Shown: in pieces, positions 33,710-45,300 of the stretch
Numbering within the stretch: position 1 is the stretch's first letter
Layout: every line of letters starts with the position of its first letter
Assembly (NCBI GenBank): GCA_026214975.1
Contig: JAOBSW010000252.1
Coordinates: 104,433 to 168,432, forward strand
Origin: Gentiana macrophylla
Lineage: Eukaryota > Streptophyta > Magnoliopsida > Gentianales > Gentianaceae
Reading direction: 5' to 3'
DNA length: 64,000 nucleotides
Made by a program: the position numbers and the translations under genes
The notes under the pieces: generated by a model
The model's database searches: none
The model's input: the letters and a program-made list of their open reading frames with translations, nothing else
Told to the model about the DNA's origin: nothing

Positions 33710-36700
33710 GATAACGAGTGGACATCGCCGGAAATTTGTGTTTTCCCTTTATAACGAGTAGAAATTTGTGTTTTATCTTTGGTAACGAGTTCGAATTCAT
33801 GTTTTCTTCATATTAACGAGTTCAAATTCGTGTTTTCTCTCAGTAACGAGTTGTCCTTGAAGAAAAAGGTTTTTTTCTCGATAAAGTGTGGACATCGCCG
33901 GAAATTTGTGTTTTCCCTTTATAACGAGTAGAAATTTGTGTTTTATCTTTGGTAACGAGTTCGAATTCATGTTTTCTTCATATTAACGAATTCAAATTCG
34001 TGTTTTTCTCTGGTAACGAGTTGTCCTTGCTGAAAAATGGTTTTTTCACTGATAACGAGTTGACTTCGCCGGAAATTTGTGTTTTCCCTTTATAACGAGT
34101 AGAAATTTGTGTTTTATCTTTGGTAACGAGTTCGAATTCATGTTTTCTTCATATTAACGAGTTCAAATTCGTGTTTTTCTCTGGTAACGAGTTGTCCTTG
34201 AAGAAAAAAGGTTTTTCTCTGATAACGTGTGGACATCGCCGGAAATTTGTGTTTTCCCTTTATAACGAGTAGAAATTTGTGTTTTATCTTTGGTAACGAG
34301 TTCGAATTCGTGTTTTCTTCATATTAACGAGTTCAAATTCATGTTTTTCTCTGGTAACGAGTTGTCCTTGCTGAAAAATGGTTTTTCACTGATAACGAGT
34401 TGACATCGCCGGAAATTTGTGTTTTCCCTTTATAACGAGTAGAAATTTGTGTTTTATCTTTGGTAACGAGTTCGAATTCATGTTTTCTTCATATTAACGA
34501 GTTCAAATTCATGTTTTTTCTCTGGTAACGAGTTGTCCTTGAAGAAAAAAAGGTTTTTCTCTGATAACGAGTGGACATCGCCGGAAATTTGTGTTTTTCC
34601 TTTATAACGAGTAGAAATTTGTGTTTTATCTTTGGTAACGAGTTCGAATTCATATTTTCTTCATATTAACGAGTTCAAATTCGTGTTTTTCTCTGGTAAC
34701 GAGTTGTCCTTGAAGAAAAAATGTTTTTCTCTGATAACGAGTGGACATCGCCGGAAATTTGTGTTTTCCCTTTATAACGAGTAGAAATTTGTGTTTTATC
34801 TTTGGTAACGAGTCTTTGGTAACGAGTTCGAATTCATGTTTTCTTCATATTAACGAGTTCAAATTTGTGTTTTTCTCTGGTAACAAGTTGTCCTTGAAGA
34901 AAAAAAGGTTTTTTCTCTGATAACGAGTGGACATCGCCGGAAATTTGTGTTTTCCCTTTATAACGAGTAGAAATTTGTGTTTTATCTTTGGTAACGAGTT
35001 CGAATTCATGTTTTCTTCATATTAACGAGTTTAGATTTGTGTTTTTCTCTTGTAACGAGTTGTCCTTGCTGAAAAAATGGTTTTTTCAGTGATAACGAGT
35101 TGACATCGCCGGAAATTTGTGTTTTCCTTTATAACGAGTAGAAATTTGTGTTTTATCTTTGGTAACGAGTTCGAATTCATGTTTTCTTCATATTAACGAG
35201 TTCATATTCGTGTTTTTCTCTGGTAACGAGTTGTCCTTGAAGAAAAAAGGTTTTTCCTCTGATAACGAGTTGACATCGCCGGAAATTTGTGTTTTCCCTT
35301 TATAACGAGTAGAAATTTGTGTTTTATCTTTGGTAACGAGTTCGAATTCATGTTTTCTTCATATTAACGAGTTCAAATTCGTGTTTTTCTCCGGTAACGA
35401 GTTGTCCTTGAAGAAAAAAGGTTTTTTCTCTGATAACGTGTGGACATCGCCGGAAATTTGTGTTTTCCCTTTATAACGAGTAGAAATTTGTGTTTTATCT
35501 TTGGTAACGAGTTCGAATTCATGTTTTCTTCATATTAACGAGTTCAAATTCGTGTTTTTCTCTGGTAACGAGTTGTCTTTGCTGAAAAAATGGTTTTTTC
35601 ACTGATAACGAGTTGACATCGCCGGAAATTTGTGTTTTCCTTTATAACGAGTAGAAATTTGTGTTTTATCTTTGGTAACGAGTTCGAATTCATGTTTTCT
35701 TCATATTAACGAGTTCAAATTCGTGTTTTTCTCTGGTAACGAGTTGTCCTTGAAGAAAAAAGGTTTTTTCTCTTGATAACGAGTGGACATCGCCGGAAAT
35801 TTGTGTTTTCCTTTATAACGAGTAGAAATTTGTGTTTTATCTTTGGTAACGAGTTCGAATTCATGTTTTCTTCATATTAACGAGTTCAAATTCGTGTTTT
35901 TCTCTGGTAACGAGTTGTCCTTGCTGAAAAAATGGTTTTTTCACTGATAACGAGTTGACATCGCCGGAAATTTGTGTTTTCCCTTTATAACGAGTAGAAA
36001 TTTGTGTTTTATCTTTGGTAACGAGTTCGAATTCATGTTTTCTACATATTAACGATTTCAAATTCGTGTTTTTCTCTGGTAACGAGTTGTCCTTGAAGAA
36101 AAAAAAGGTTTTTTCTCTGATAACGTGTGGACATCGCCGGAAATTTGTGTTTTTTCCTTTATAACGAGTAGAAATTTGTGTTTTATCTTTGGTAACGAGT
36201 TCGAATTCATGTTTTCTTCATATTAACGAGTTCAAATTCGTGTTTTTCTCTGGTAACGAGTTGTCCTTGCTGAAAAAATGGTTTTTTCACTGATAACGAG
36301 TTGACATCGCCGGAAATTTGTGTTTTCCTTTATAACGAGTAGAAATTTGTGTTTTATCTTTGGTAACGAGTTCGAATTCATGTATTCTTCATATTAACGA
36401 GTTCAAATTCGTGTTTTTCTCTGGTAACGAGTTGTCCTTGAAGAAAAAAGGTTTTTCTCTGATAACGAGTGGACATCGCCGGAAATTTGTGTTTTCCCTT
36501 TATAACGAGTAGAAATTTGTGTTTTATCTTTGATAACGAGTTTGAATTCTTGTTTTCTTCATATTAACGAGTTCAAATTCGTGTTTTTCTCTGGTAACGA
36601 GTTGTCCTTGAAAAAAAAAGGTTTTTTCTCTGATAACGAGTGGACATCGCCGGAAATTTGTGTTTTCCCTTTATAACGAGTAGAAATTTGTGTTTTATCT

Positions 36701-36993
36701 TTGGTAACGAGTTCGAATTCATGTTCTCTTCATATTAACGAGTTCAAATTCGTGTTTTTCTCTTGTAACGAGTTGTCCTTGAAAGAAAAAAAGGTTTTTT
36801 CTCTGATAACGAGTGGACATCACCGGAAATTTGTGTTTTCCCTTTATAACGAGTAGAAATTTGTGTTTTATCTTTGGTAACGAGTTCGAATTCATGTTTT
36901 CTTCATATTAACGAGTTCAAATTCGTGTTTTTCTCTGGTAACGAGCTGTCCTTGCTGAAAAAATGGTTTTTTCACTGATAACGAGTTGACATC
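33710..36993. repeat. 171-bp satellite, block 1 (about 19 monomers)
   Basis: Head-to-tail monomers with a period of 170-172 bp. Each has five boxes beginning TAACGAG, about 39, 40, 31, 31 and 30 bp long, whose second halves share AAATTTGTGTTTT-like sequence. Box 1 comes in two types: type a (TTGTCCTTGAAGAAAAAAGG) and type b (TTGTCCTTGCTGAAAAAATG, followed by GAGTTGACATC). The types often alternate, giving a dimer period of about 342 bp (b at about 34021, 34362, 35573, 35915, 36261). The block ends inside box 2 where Gypsy-1 is inserted. Confidence 0.95.
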
Positions 36994-38720
36994 TGATGAC
37001 GGTCGATTTGTACCCATTATTCTGCAATCTTTACCCTTGATTTTGATGTAAAATAACCTTAAGAGAGTGATAATAAGTTGTTAAGTGCCTAATTTAGATA
37101 TACCCCGTGTTACGATTTATTATTATGGATTTCGGTGATTTATCAAGTATTTGGTATTACAAACTATGTTTTTGTATGATAAATACAGTGAGCATTATGG
37201 ACGGACTACGGAGAAGGAATTAAAGATCCAGGACAAGACAGAGCCCAGCAGAAGATAGAAGACGGAGCCCAGAAGCAGTGAAGGCTCGGTCGACCGAGCC
37301 CAGCTATTCGGTCGACCGAGTGGACTTAAAAGCCCAACCGAGTCCAGTACACTACTTAAGTCGGTTAGGGTTTAGGGAATCCGATCCTTAGTCGGTTTCT
37401 AAGTCGGTTTTGAGCTCTATATAAACACATTGTCATTAGTAATATTTATTCATTCATACATTGATTCAATCATTCATAAAAGAGCACAACGAATTGAGAG
37501 TTTTTCAGCAAGTTAGGGCTGCAACAATGTAAGCCCTTAATCTTCATGTTTTATTTTTAAGTAATTAATTCTTCCAATTACGTTCTTATCGTTTGAATTA
37601 ATTAAACATAGCTAGATGATGTGATTCTCGGCTATGACGTTAGGTGGTGGTGACACCTTGTCAATGAGGATCCCATGACCTACGTCATAATCTAGATTTA
37701 TTCATGACTCTACTAGATTTAATTAATGGGTATCTATGATAGTTTATATAAGTGATGTATGAATTGTTGTTTAATCTGTTCTGTATAAGGAAACACTGAG
37801 AGGTTATTTCTAGGATGTAATTAGGGTTGAATTCGTCCGGGTGACCGAGTAGAGTCGTTCGGTCGACCGAGCCACTTCACTCGGTCGACCGAGCCCTAAT
37901 TCTGTCAGTTAAGTCTGCCACGTCTTTATGGTGGGTCTAACCTAGTTGAATTTACTTTCTCAGTAGGTATGGCTACGGCTACGTCGCTCGTCAGTTTTTC
38001 ATTAGCGTGTTATTAGGAAATACCAATATAAGACGTCTAGTTCGGCTCATGAACGATCTTTCGGGACTTTCAGCGAGATCTAGATTAGTTTTGTATTAGG
38101 GAATTGTCGACACCTAGTCATACGTAAATCGTAGATTAACAAGAGACTATACCAAGTAATTGTTAATAGGACGAGGGCTTGAGCGATCGTTTAGGAAGTA
38201 CGCCTAACCATAGGAATGTTGCCTAAGCGAGGTGTACGGTTAATATCGGCATCCTTAGAGTAATAAGCGTGTGAGTTATATGAGATGGAAACCCAAAAGG
38301 TGAAGTCATGTAACGACACCACAGTGATCTAGTAACCTAACCGGTGCTAAGTCAAGTTAAGGGGATGACTCCCGTAGCCAATTAAATATGAATACAGCCA
38401 GATTGACAGTTAATGAGTTAGGTTATCTTATATAAGTTGTCTTGGTCCAAACGATAACGTTGGTAATTGGAAGGTTAATTACATTTGTGTCTTTTAAGTT
38501 TGAGTTTGTTTTTTTTCTTATTTTGTTTTTTTTATGTTGGTCTTAGACTGCTGTCCAATAACGAATTAGATGAATTAATTATTTAAACCTAGGGTCCACA
38601 TTTTGATTCCCTGAGGGATCGACCTTGATTCACCATCGCTATGCTATGATGTACCTAGTGCTATTGCTAGTATTTGGTGGTCAAGTAAAATAAATTTATA
38701 ACCTGATCAGACCGCAATCA
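36994..38720 (+). repeat. 5' LTR of Gypsy-1
   Basis: 1,727 bp, starting TGATGACGG and ending GCAATCA just before the primer site. It contains a palindrome cluster, a TATA box and, near its end (38605-38650), the block CTGAGGGATCGACC shared with other elements here. Confidence 0.85.
37283..37425 (+). promoter_or_regulatory. SalI-type palindromes and TATA box in Gypsy-1 LTR
   Basis: GGCTCGGTCGACCGAGCC (37283-37300) is a perfect 18-bp palindrome, and a second CGGTCGACCG lies at 37309-37318. A CTATATAAAC box follows at about 37417-37426. Further copies are downstream at 37859-37870 and 37879-37893, and after the primer site at 38914-38927. The layout matches 255-414 although the palindrome is different. 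Confidence 0.5.
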
Positions 38721-38726
38721 AGTTTT

Positions 38727-38744
38727 TGGCGCCGTTGCCGGGGA
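38727..38744 (+). other. Primer binding site, tRNA-Asp type (Gypsy-1)
   Basis: TGGCGCCGTTGCCGGGGA is fully complementary to the 3' end of plant tRNA-Asp (GUC) as I know it. It lies six bases after the LTR. Confidence 0.88.
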
Positions 38745-39120
38745 ATCAATGGCCCAATGATTGTTTAAATAATTATTTTTATCTACTTCGTTCTTTCTTT
38801 ATTGTTTTTAGTTGAGTTATTTATTTTTCTCTTAACGAATTATCTGTACTTGTATGCTGTTAAAGGATTAAAGCAGGAATGGGAAGATATTTGTTGGTCG
38901 ACGAGCGTATGTACTCGGTCGACCGAGCCTTTTCGACTTTTAATTTTATATACACGATTGTCGTTTCCCGAGATTCTGTTTCCCCTGTTTGTATGTTGTA
39001 AGTTTGATATGGTATGAGCAATCATCTTTGTTTGTCAATTTACTAATTGTTTATTGTTTTTCAAATATTGCGAGATAATTGGAGTAAATCACTCACTTAA
39101 CTCGCTTCAAGATCAGCAAA
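38745..39120 (+). other. Gypsy-1 untranslated leader
   Basis: No reading frame. It holds one CTCGGTCGACCGAG palindrome (38914-38927). The first plausible start codon is the ATG at 39121. Confidence 0.5.
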
Positions 39121-39470
39121 ATGTCATCAAATGATTTTATCAAAGGCCAAGAAGAAGTCAAGGTTTTACTGAACAAAAACTACACCTAAAAAAAGCCGTT
39201 AACACCAAAGCTCATGGAAAGGATAGAAAAGATGAAAGCGAAAATCCGAGAGGCAAGGAAATCGAGGAGGCTAAAAAGCCTATTGGCAAAGAGGTATGTC
39301 TATTTGAATCGGAGGAAATTTCTTGATTCGATTCGACTTTAGATTATGATGATTACATGTCCGAGATAGAATCTAAGTCGGAGGGTAAGCAAATGACTAT
39401 GGAAGCCCTATTGTCAAGCTGTTTCTAGAGGCGAAATATTGATTAAAGGCGAGTCTCTCGTGATGCAAAA
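39121..39470 (+). pseudogene. Gypsy-1 Gag-like remnant
   Basis: It opens MSSNDFIKGQEEVKVLLNKN and then meets a stop. Other frames continue with a Lys/Glu-rich stretch (KGKEIEEAKKPIGKEVCLFE) and an acidic stretch. The position between leader and protease fits the C-terminal part of Gag, but no Gag domain or zinc knuckle can be seen. Confidence 0.4.
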
Positions 39471-39499
39471 GTTAGCGAGACCAGGAGCTTTTATGGTTG

Positions 39500-39861
39500 G
39501 AGTAAACCTAGAACAAACCCACTTAGGTTTAGCCTTGATTGATTCGGTTCGAGCCTTAATATCTTTCCTAAAAGCCTTTGTGATAGGAATTTCATTCTAA
39601 CACCCACTAACACCCCGCTCCAAGTTAGTTTAGCGGATGGAACTAGGACAATCATGGTGGGGGAGCCCGAACAACATGATTATTGGTGTGGGGCAATTAC
39701 GGTTTAAGATAGACATAGTGGTAATGGAAATCGAGGAACATCCTGAATGCCCAATCATTTTGGGTAGATCATTTATCAACACCGCTAGAGCCTTCATACG
39801 GATGACCGGACATGAGATAGTATTGTTTGGCGCCAAGGGTTACGAGTGTTATGGGATAACA
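39500..39861 (+). pseudogene. Gypsy-1 retropepsin remnant
   Basis: Fragments match Athila/Tat protease in order: a degraded active-site region with LD, a stop, then FGSSLNIFPKSL near 39535-39585; VSLADGT near 39625; then after a frame shift KIDIVVMEIEEHPECPIILG and GRSFINTARAFI at 39700-39800. PIILGR.F..TARA is the characteristic C-terminal protease pattern. The active site is not intact. Confidence 0.65.
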
Positions 39862-40109
39862 AATCCAATTTCCCTGTGCGGTAAGTGTGAATGTGTTAGA
39901 AGTAGTTGGTTCGGAGAAGCTTGATGCCACTCAAGGTCTAGGAAAGGATCTTGATGATAATGTCGATGATAAAGATGAGAGGAAGTCCTTACTATTCTAA
40001 GCCGGAATAGGTCATTTCACTGCACCATACGACCAATATTGAAGCGTAGACCTACCTAAGGATAGGAGGACGAGGCGAAGAAGCGAACTAGGAGAGTTCG
40101 TAACAAAAG

Positions 40110-40280
40110 CTCATCGAAATCAGAGATGAATCAAAAGTCGGCGCTTATGCGGATGGTCAATTCGGCTGTCTTTTCATTGGACTAAATTCCAAAGGAAGGG
40201 CACTCGTGGAAAAGGACGATAAAACTTTTTCGGTGAAAGCTGGCCGGGTGAAAACTTGGCAAGTCAAGGGCAGTGTTTAG
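40110..40280 (+). pseudogene. Gypsy-1 possible integrase C-terminal tail
   Basis: A 57-codon open stretch to the stop at 40278 reads ALVEKDDKTFSVKAGRVKTW. It resembles the TFKVNGQRLKPY-type end of Tat/Athila integrases, which normally lies kilobases after the protease. If right, RT, RNase H and most of integrase have been deleted. The similarity is by pattern only. Confidence 0.35.
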
Positions 40281-41934
40281 GAGTGATGATTTTGGAAGTC
40301 GAGCTATAGACACATGCTGCCTTATGGTTCATTGATCACTTCATTATGTTAGGCCGCTGAGTGCCCAGTGCTAGGCGGTGACTCTTATGTTAGGCCCATG
40401 CCTATCCTATCTTTGGATCTGTTGCACCACCTCTTGTGCAACTTTGATGATGACGGTCCGGTGATGACGATCGCAATTCCAAGATTTTCTTGAAGCAAAT
40501 CCCAATGTTCTTCCATTAGCTTTCGTTGATCCGAATGATATACCTTCGGACTAAGCATCTGTGTTAATCTATTAATTTTCTCTTTATCAATGTGTTTTTA
40601 TTTTTGATTTCGGTGTACCAATAAGTTAAGTCGTGTTGTATGGAGTTCGTTTTGAATTTCCCTAATGAATAAAATTTGTCTTATTTAATGTGTTGGATAT
40701 TTGTGCATTATTTTCACTATAATTATTAAGTATGGGCTTAAATATGTTTAAGGCAATTATTATACCTTTACAGATCCATTTGATATGATTATATTTTTGG
40801 ACTAACCTCGTAACGAGTTCCCGCTTTTTTTTGTTAAAGATGTTTGTTGCAGAGGTTGCATTTTATTGCAGTTGGTAACCGTATTTGTCTGTCAAAATTC
40901 TCCGGAGTTCATCAAGACTTGTTCAACTCCCGCACTTATTCCAGAGCTAAGTTCCTTGTTCTAATTTTTTATACATTGAGGACAATGCATAGTTTAAGTG
41001 GGGGGTATGAGTCACTTAGCTCATGTAGCATACTTGAATAAGTTTGTATATCAAATAATGAGTGAATTTAATTTTTTGTTTTTTACATTACAATCACACT
41101 TATCTTTTGTGAATTCCCGAATTTTGTATTTAATAAGGTAGGAACCATATTTCGTTAGTACGTGGTCATGTTATACTCTTGCGATATAATTTCAATAAGC
41201 TTAAAGATATTCATATTATAAGTGGCTAGTAGTTATTTATTATTCGATTACTCAAAATATGAATCAACGTTTACCACGCTTATCAAAAAATGGAAATATA
41301 TGTGTACATTGCATAGATAATGGGTTGTGCCTGCCTGGTATTCAATACTTATCGTCTGATGTATTCTTAATCTTCTAGCTACAAAAGCGGAATAATAAGC
41401 TTGAGATATATCTGTGTTTTGCCAATGAGCTAAACACTGGGCTTGTAGTCAATTACCAAAGTAGTCTTGCGCTTGTGGTAATATTCATTGCTATATGGGA
41501 TCTAAGATAGGGGGATACTTTAAAAAGTTTTCTTCCTTGAGATTTGTAGTATTTGAAAAATGTGAAGAATTGAAAAATTCAACTCTTAAGAGGCTTTGAG
41601 TAGTACTCAGTCTCCAAGTCCAAAAACCGTATAGATATATTCTTGCTTATTGTTCTAGTGCTTTACCCATTGCGAGGCTTAAGCGGAGGAATCTTCGATG
41701 ATAGTGGGACACTGAGAATTCAAAGTTGGCATAACCATTAATCATGCCACACTTATAAAACCAATGCATGTGCACACATCACTTGATTCATACCGAGTAG
41801 TAAATAATGGATACCTTATTAGCATATATAGTATGAGTTGATTCGGGTTTCTTGTGTGAGTATGGTGTGACCACTGGAAAATGATCATATGGGGAATAAC
41901 TTGTTAATACTTTGATTGGGACGATCAAAGGCTA
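40281..41934 (+). other. Gypsy-1 3' non-coding interior
   Basis: No sustained reading frame. Visible items: an inverted repeat GTTGCAC/GTGCAAC near 40421-40443, and the block TTGAGGACAATGCATAG then TTTAAGTGGGGGG at 40976-41007, which recurs in Gypsy-2. The rest is AT-rich with nothing recognised. Confidence 0.5.
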
Positions 41935-41947
41935 TGTGGGGGGAAGT
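41935..41947 (+). other. Polypurine tract of Gypsy-1
   Basis: TGTGGGGGGAAGT directly before the 3' LTR start TGATGACGG at 41948. Confidence 0.75.
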
Positions 41948-42361
41948 TGATGACGGACGATTTGTACCCATTATTCTGCAATCTTTACCCTTGATTTTGA
42001 TGTAAAATAACCTTAAGAGAGTGATAATAAGTCGTTAAGTGCCTATTTAGATATACCCGTGTTACGATTTATTATTATGCATTTGGTGATTTATCAAGTA
42101 TTTGGTATTACAAACTATGTTTTTGTATGATAAATACAGTGAGCATTATGGACGGACTACGGAGAAGGAATTAAAGATCCAGGACAAGACAGAGCCCAGC
42201 AGAAGATAGAAGACGGAGCCCAGAAGCAGTGAAGGCTCGGTCGACCGAGCCCAGCTATTCGGTCGACCGAGTGGACTTAAAAGCCCAACAGAGTCCAGCA
42301 CACTACTTAAGTCGGTTAGGGTTTAGGGAATCCGATCCTTAGTCGGTTTCTAAGTCGGTTT
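41948..42361 (+). repeat. 3' LTR of Gypsy-1, truncated
   Basis: It matches 36994-37407 and then switches to satellite within a 1-2 base overlap (t or tt), just before the TATA box position. About 1.3 kb of LTR is missing. The satellite resumes in a different phase from the left side. Confidence 0.85.
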
Positions 42362-45300
42362 CATGTTTTCTTCATATTAACGAGTTCAAATTCGTGTTTT
42401 TCTCTGGTAACGAGTTGTCCTTGCTGAAAAAATGGTTTTTTCACTGATAACGAGTTGACATCGCCGGAAATTTGTGTTTTCCCTTTAAAACGAGTAGAAA
42501 TTTGTGTTTTATCTTTGGTAACGAGTTCGAATTCATGTTTTCTTCATATTAACGAGTTCAAATTCTTGTTTTTCTCTGGTAACGAGTTGTCCTTGAAGAA
42601 AAAAGGTTTTTTCTTTGATAACGAGTGGACATCGCCGGAAATTTTGTTTTCCCTTTATAACGAGTAGAAATTTGTGTTTTATCTTTGGTAACGAGTTCGA
42701 ATTCATGTTTTCTTCATATTAACGAGTTTAGATTTGTGTTTTTCTCTGGTAACGAGTTGCCCTTGCTGAAAAAATGGTTTTTTCTCTGATAACGAGTGTA
42801 CATCTCCGGAAATTTGTGTTTTCTCTTTATAACGAGTAGAAATTTGTGTTTTTTCTTTGGTAACGAGTTCGAATTCATGTTTTCTTCATATTAACGAGTT
42901 CAGATTTGTGTTTTTCTCTGGTAACGAAGTTGCCCTTTGTTTTTTGAAAAAATGGTTTTTCACTGATAACGAGTTGACATCGCCGGAAATTTGTGTTTTC
43001 CCTTTATAACGAGTAGAAATTTGTGTTTTATCTTTGGTAACGAGTTGTCCTTGAAGAAAAAAGGTTTTTTCTCTGATAACGAGTGGACATCGCCGGAAAT
43101 TTGTGTTTCCCTTTATAACGAGTAGAAATTTGTGTTTTAACTTTGGTAACGAGTTCGAATTCATGTTTTCTACATATTAACGAGTTCAAATTCGTGTTTT
43201 TCTCTGGTAACGAGTTGTCCTTGAAGAAAAAAAGGTTTTTTCTCTGATAATGAGTGGACATCGCCGGAAATTTGTGTTTTCCCTTTATAACGGGTAGAAA
43301 TTTTTGTTTTATCTTTGGTAACGAGTTCGAATTCATGTTTTCTTCATATTAACGAGTTCAAATTCGTGTTTTTCTCTGGTAACGAGTTGTTCTTGCTGAA
43401 AAAATGGTTTTTGCACTGATAACGAGTTGACATCGCCGGAAATTTATGTTTTCCCTTTATAACGAGTAGAAATTTGTGTTTTATCTTTGGTAACGAGTTC
43501 GCATTCATGTTTTCTTCATATTAACGAGTTCAAATTCGTGTTTTTCTTTGGTAATGAGTTGTCCTTGAAGAAAAAAGGTTTTTCACGATAACGAGTGGAC
43601 ATCGCCGGAAATTTGTGTTTTCCCTTTATAACGAGTAGAAATTTGTGTTTTATCTTTGGTTACGAGTTCGAATTCATGTTTTATTCATATTAACGAGTTC
43701 AAATTCGTGTTTTTCTCTGGTAACGAGTTGTCCTTGAAGAAAAAAGGTTTTTCTTTGATAACGAGTGGACATCGCCGGAAATTTTGTTTTCCCTTTATAA
43801 CGAGTAGAAATTTGTGTTTTATCTTTGGTAACGAGTTCGAATTCATGTTTTCTTCATATTAACGAGTTTAGATTTGTGTTTTTCTCTGGTATCGTGTTGT
43901 CCTTGCTGAAAAAATGGTTTTTTCTCTGATAACGAGTGTACATCGCCGGAAATTTGTGTTTTCTCTTTATAACGAGTAGAAATTTGTGTTTTTTCTTTGG
44001 TAACGAGTTCGAATTCATGTTTTCTTCATATTAACGTGTTCAGATTTGTGTTTTCTCTGGTAACGAGTTGTCCTTGCTGAAAAAATGGTTTTTTCACTGA
44101 TAACGAGTTGACATCGCCGGAAATTTGTGTTTTCCCTTTATAACGAGTAGAAATTTGTGTTTTATCTTTGGTAACGAGTTCGAATTCATGTTTTCTTCAT
44201 ATTAACGAGTTCAAATTCGTGTTTTTCTTTGGTAACGAGTTGTCCTTGAAGAAAAAAGGTTTTTTCTCTGATAACGAGGGGACATCGCCGGAAATTTGTG
44301 TTTCCCTTTATAACGAGTAGAAATTTGTGTTAAATCTTTGGTAACGAGTTCGAATTCATGTTTTCTACATATTAACGAGTTCAAATTCGTGTTTTTCTCT
44401 GGTAACGAGTTGTCCTTGTAGAAAAAAAGGTTTTTTCTCTGATAACGAGTGGACATCGCTGGAAATTTGTGTTTTCCCTTTATAACGGGTAGAAATTTGT
44501 GTTTTATCTTTGGTAACGAGTTCGAATTCATGTTTTCTTCATATTAACGAGTTCAAATTCGTGTTTTTCTCTGGTAACGAGTTGTCCTTGCTGAAAAAAT
44601 GGTTTTTTCACTGATAACGAGTTGACATCGCCGGAAATTTGTGTTTTTCCTTTATAACGAGTAGAAATTTGTGTTTTATCTTTGGTAACGAGTTCGCATT
44701 CATGTTTTCTTCATATTAACGAGTTCAAATTCGTGTTTTTCTTTGGTAACGAGTTGTCCTTGAAGAAAAAAGGTTTTTTCTCTGATAACGAGTGGACATC
44801 GCCGGAAATTTGTGTTTTCCCTTTATAACGAGTAGAAATTTGTGTTAAATCTTTGGTAACGAGTTCGAATTCATGTTTTCTACATATTAACGAGTTCAAA
44901 TTCGTGTTTTTCTCTGGTAACGAGTTGTCCTTGTAGAAAAAAAGGTTTTTTCTCTGATAACGAGTGGACATCGCTGGAAATTTGAGTTTTCCCTTTATAA
45001 CGGGTAGAAATTTGTGTTTTATCTTTGGTAACGAGTTCGAATTCATGTTTTCTTCATATTAACGAGTTCAAATTCGTGTTTTTCTCTGGTAACGAGTTGT
45101 CCTAGCTGAAAAATGGTTTTTTCACTGATAACGAGTTGACATCGCCGGAAATTTGTGTTTTCCCTTTATAACGAGTAGAAATTTGTGTTTTATCTTTGGT
45201 AACGAGTTTGCATTCATGTTTTCTTCATATTAACGAGTTCAAATGTGTGTTTTTCTATGGTAACATGTTGTCCTTGAAGAAAAAAAGGCTTTTTCTCTGA

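Larger units (their letters stand above)
36994..42361 (+). mobile_element. Gypsy-1: deleted Tat/Athila-like LTR retrotransposon in the satellite
   Basis: The 5' LTR is 36994-38720, a tRNA-Asp primer site is at 38727, the interior runs to 41947 with degenerate protease and a possible integrase tail, a polypurine tract is at 41935-41947, and a 3' LTR starts at 41948 but stops after 414 bp at a satellite junction. The interior of 3.2 kb is too short for a full gag-pol, so it is a deletion derivative. The primer site and the protease sequence place it with the Athila/Tat side of Ty3/Gypsy. The two LTR starts differ at only a few positions, suggesting a fairly young insertion. Confidence 0.85.
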
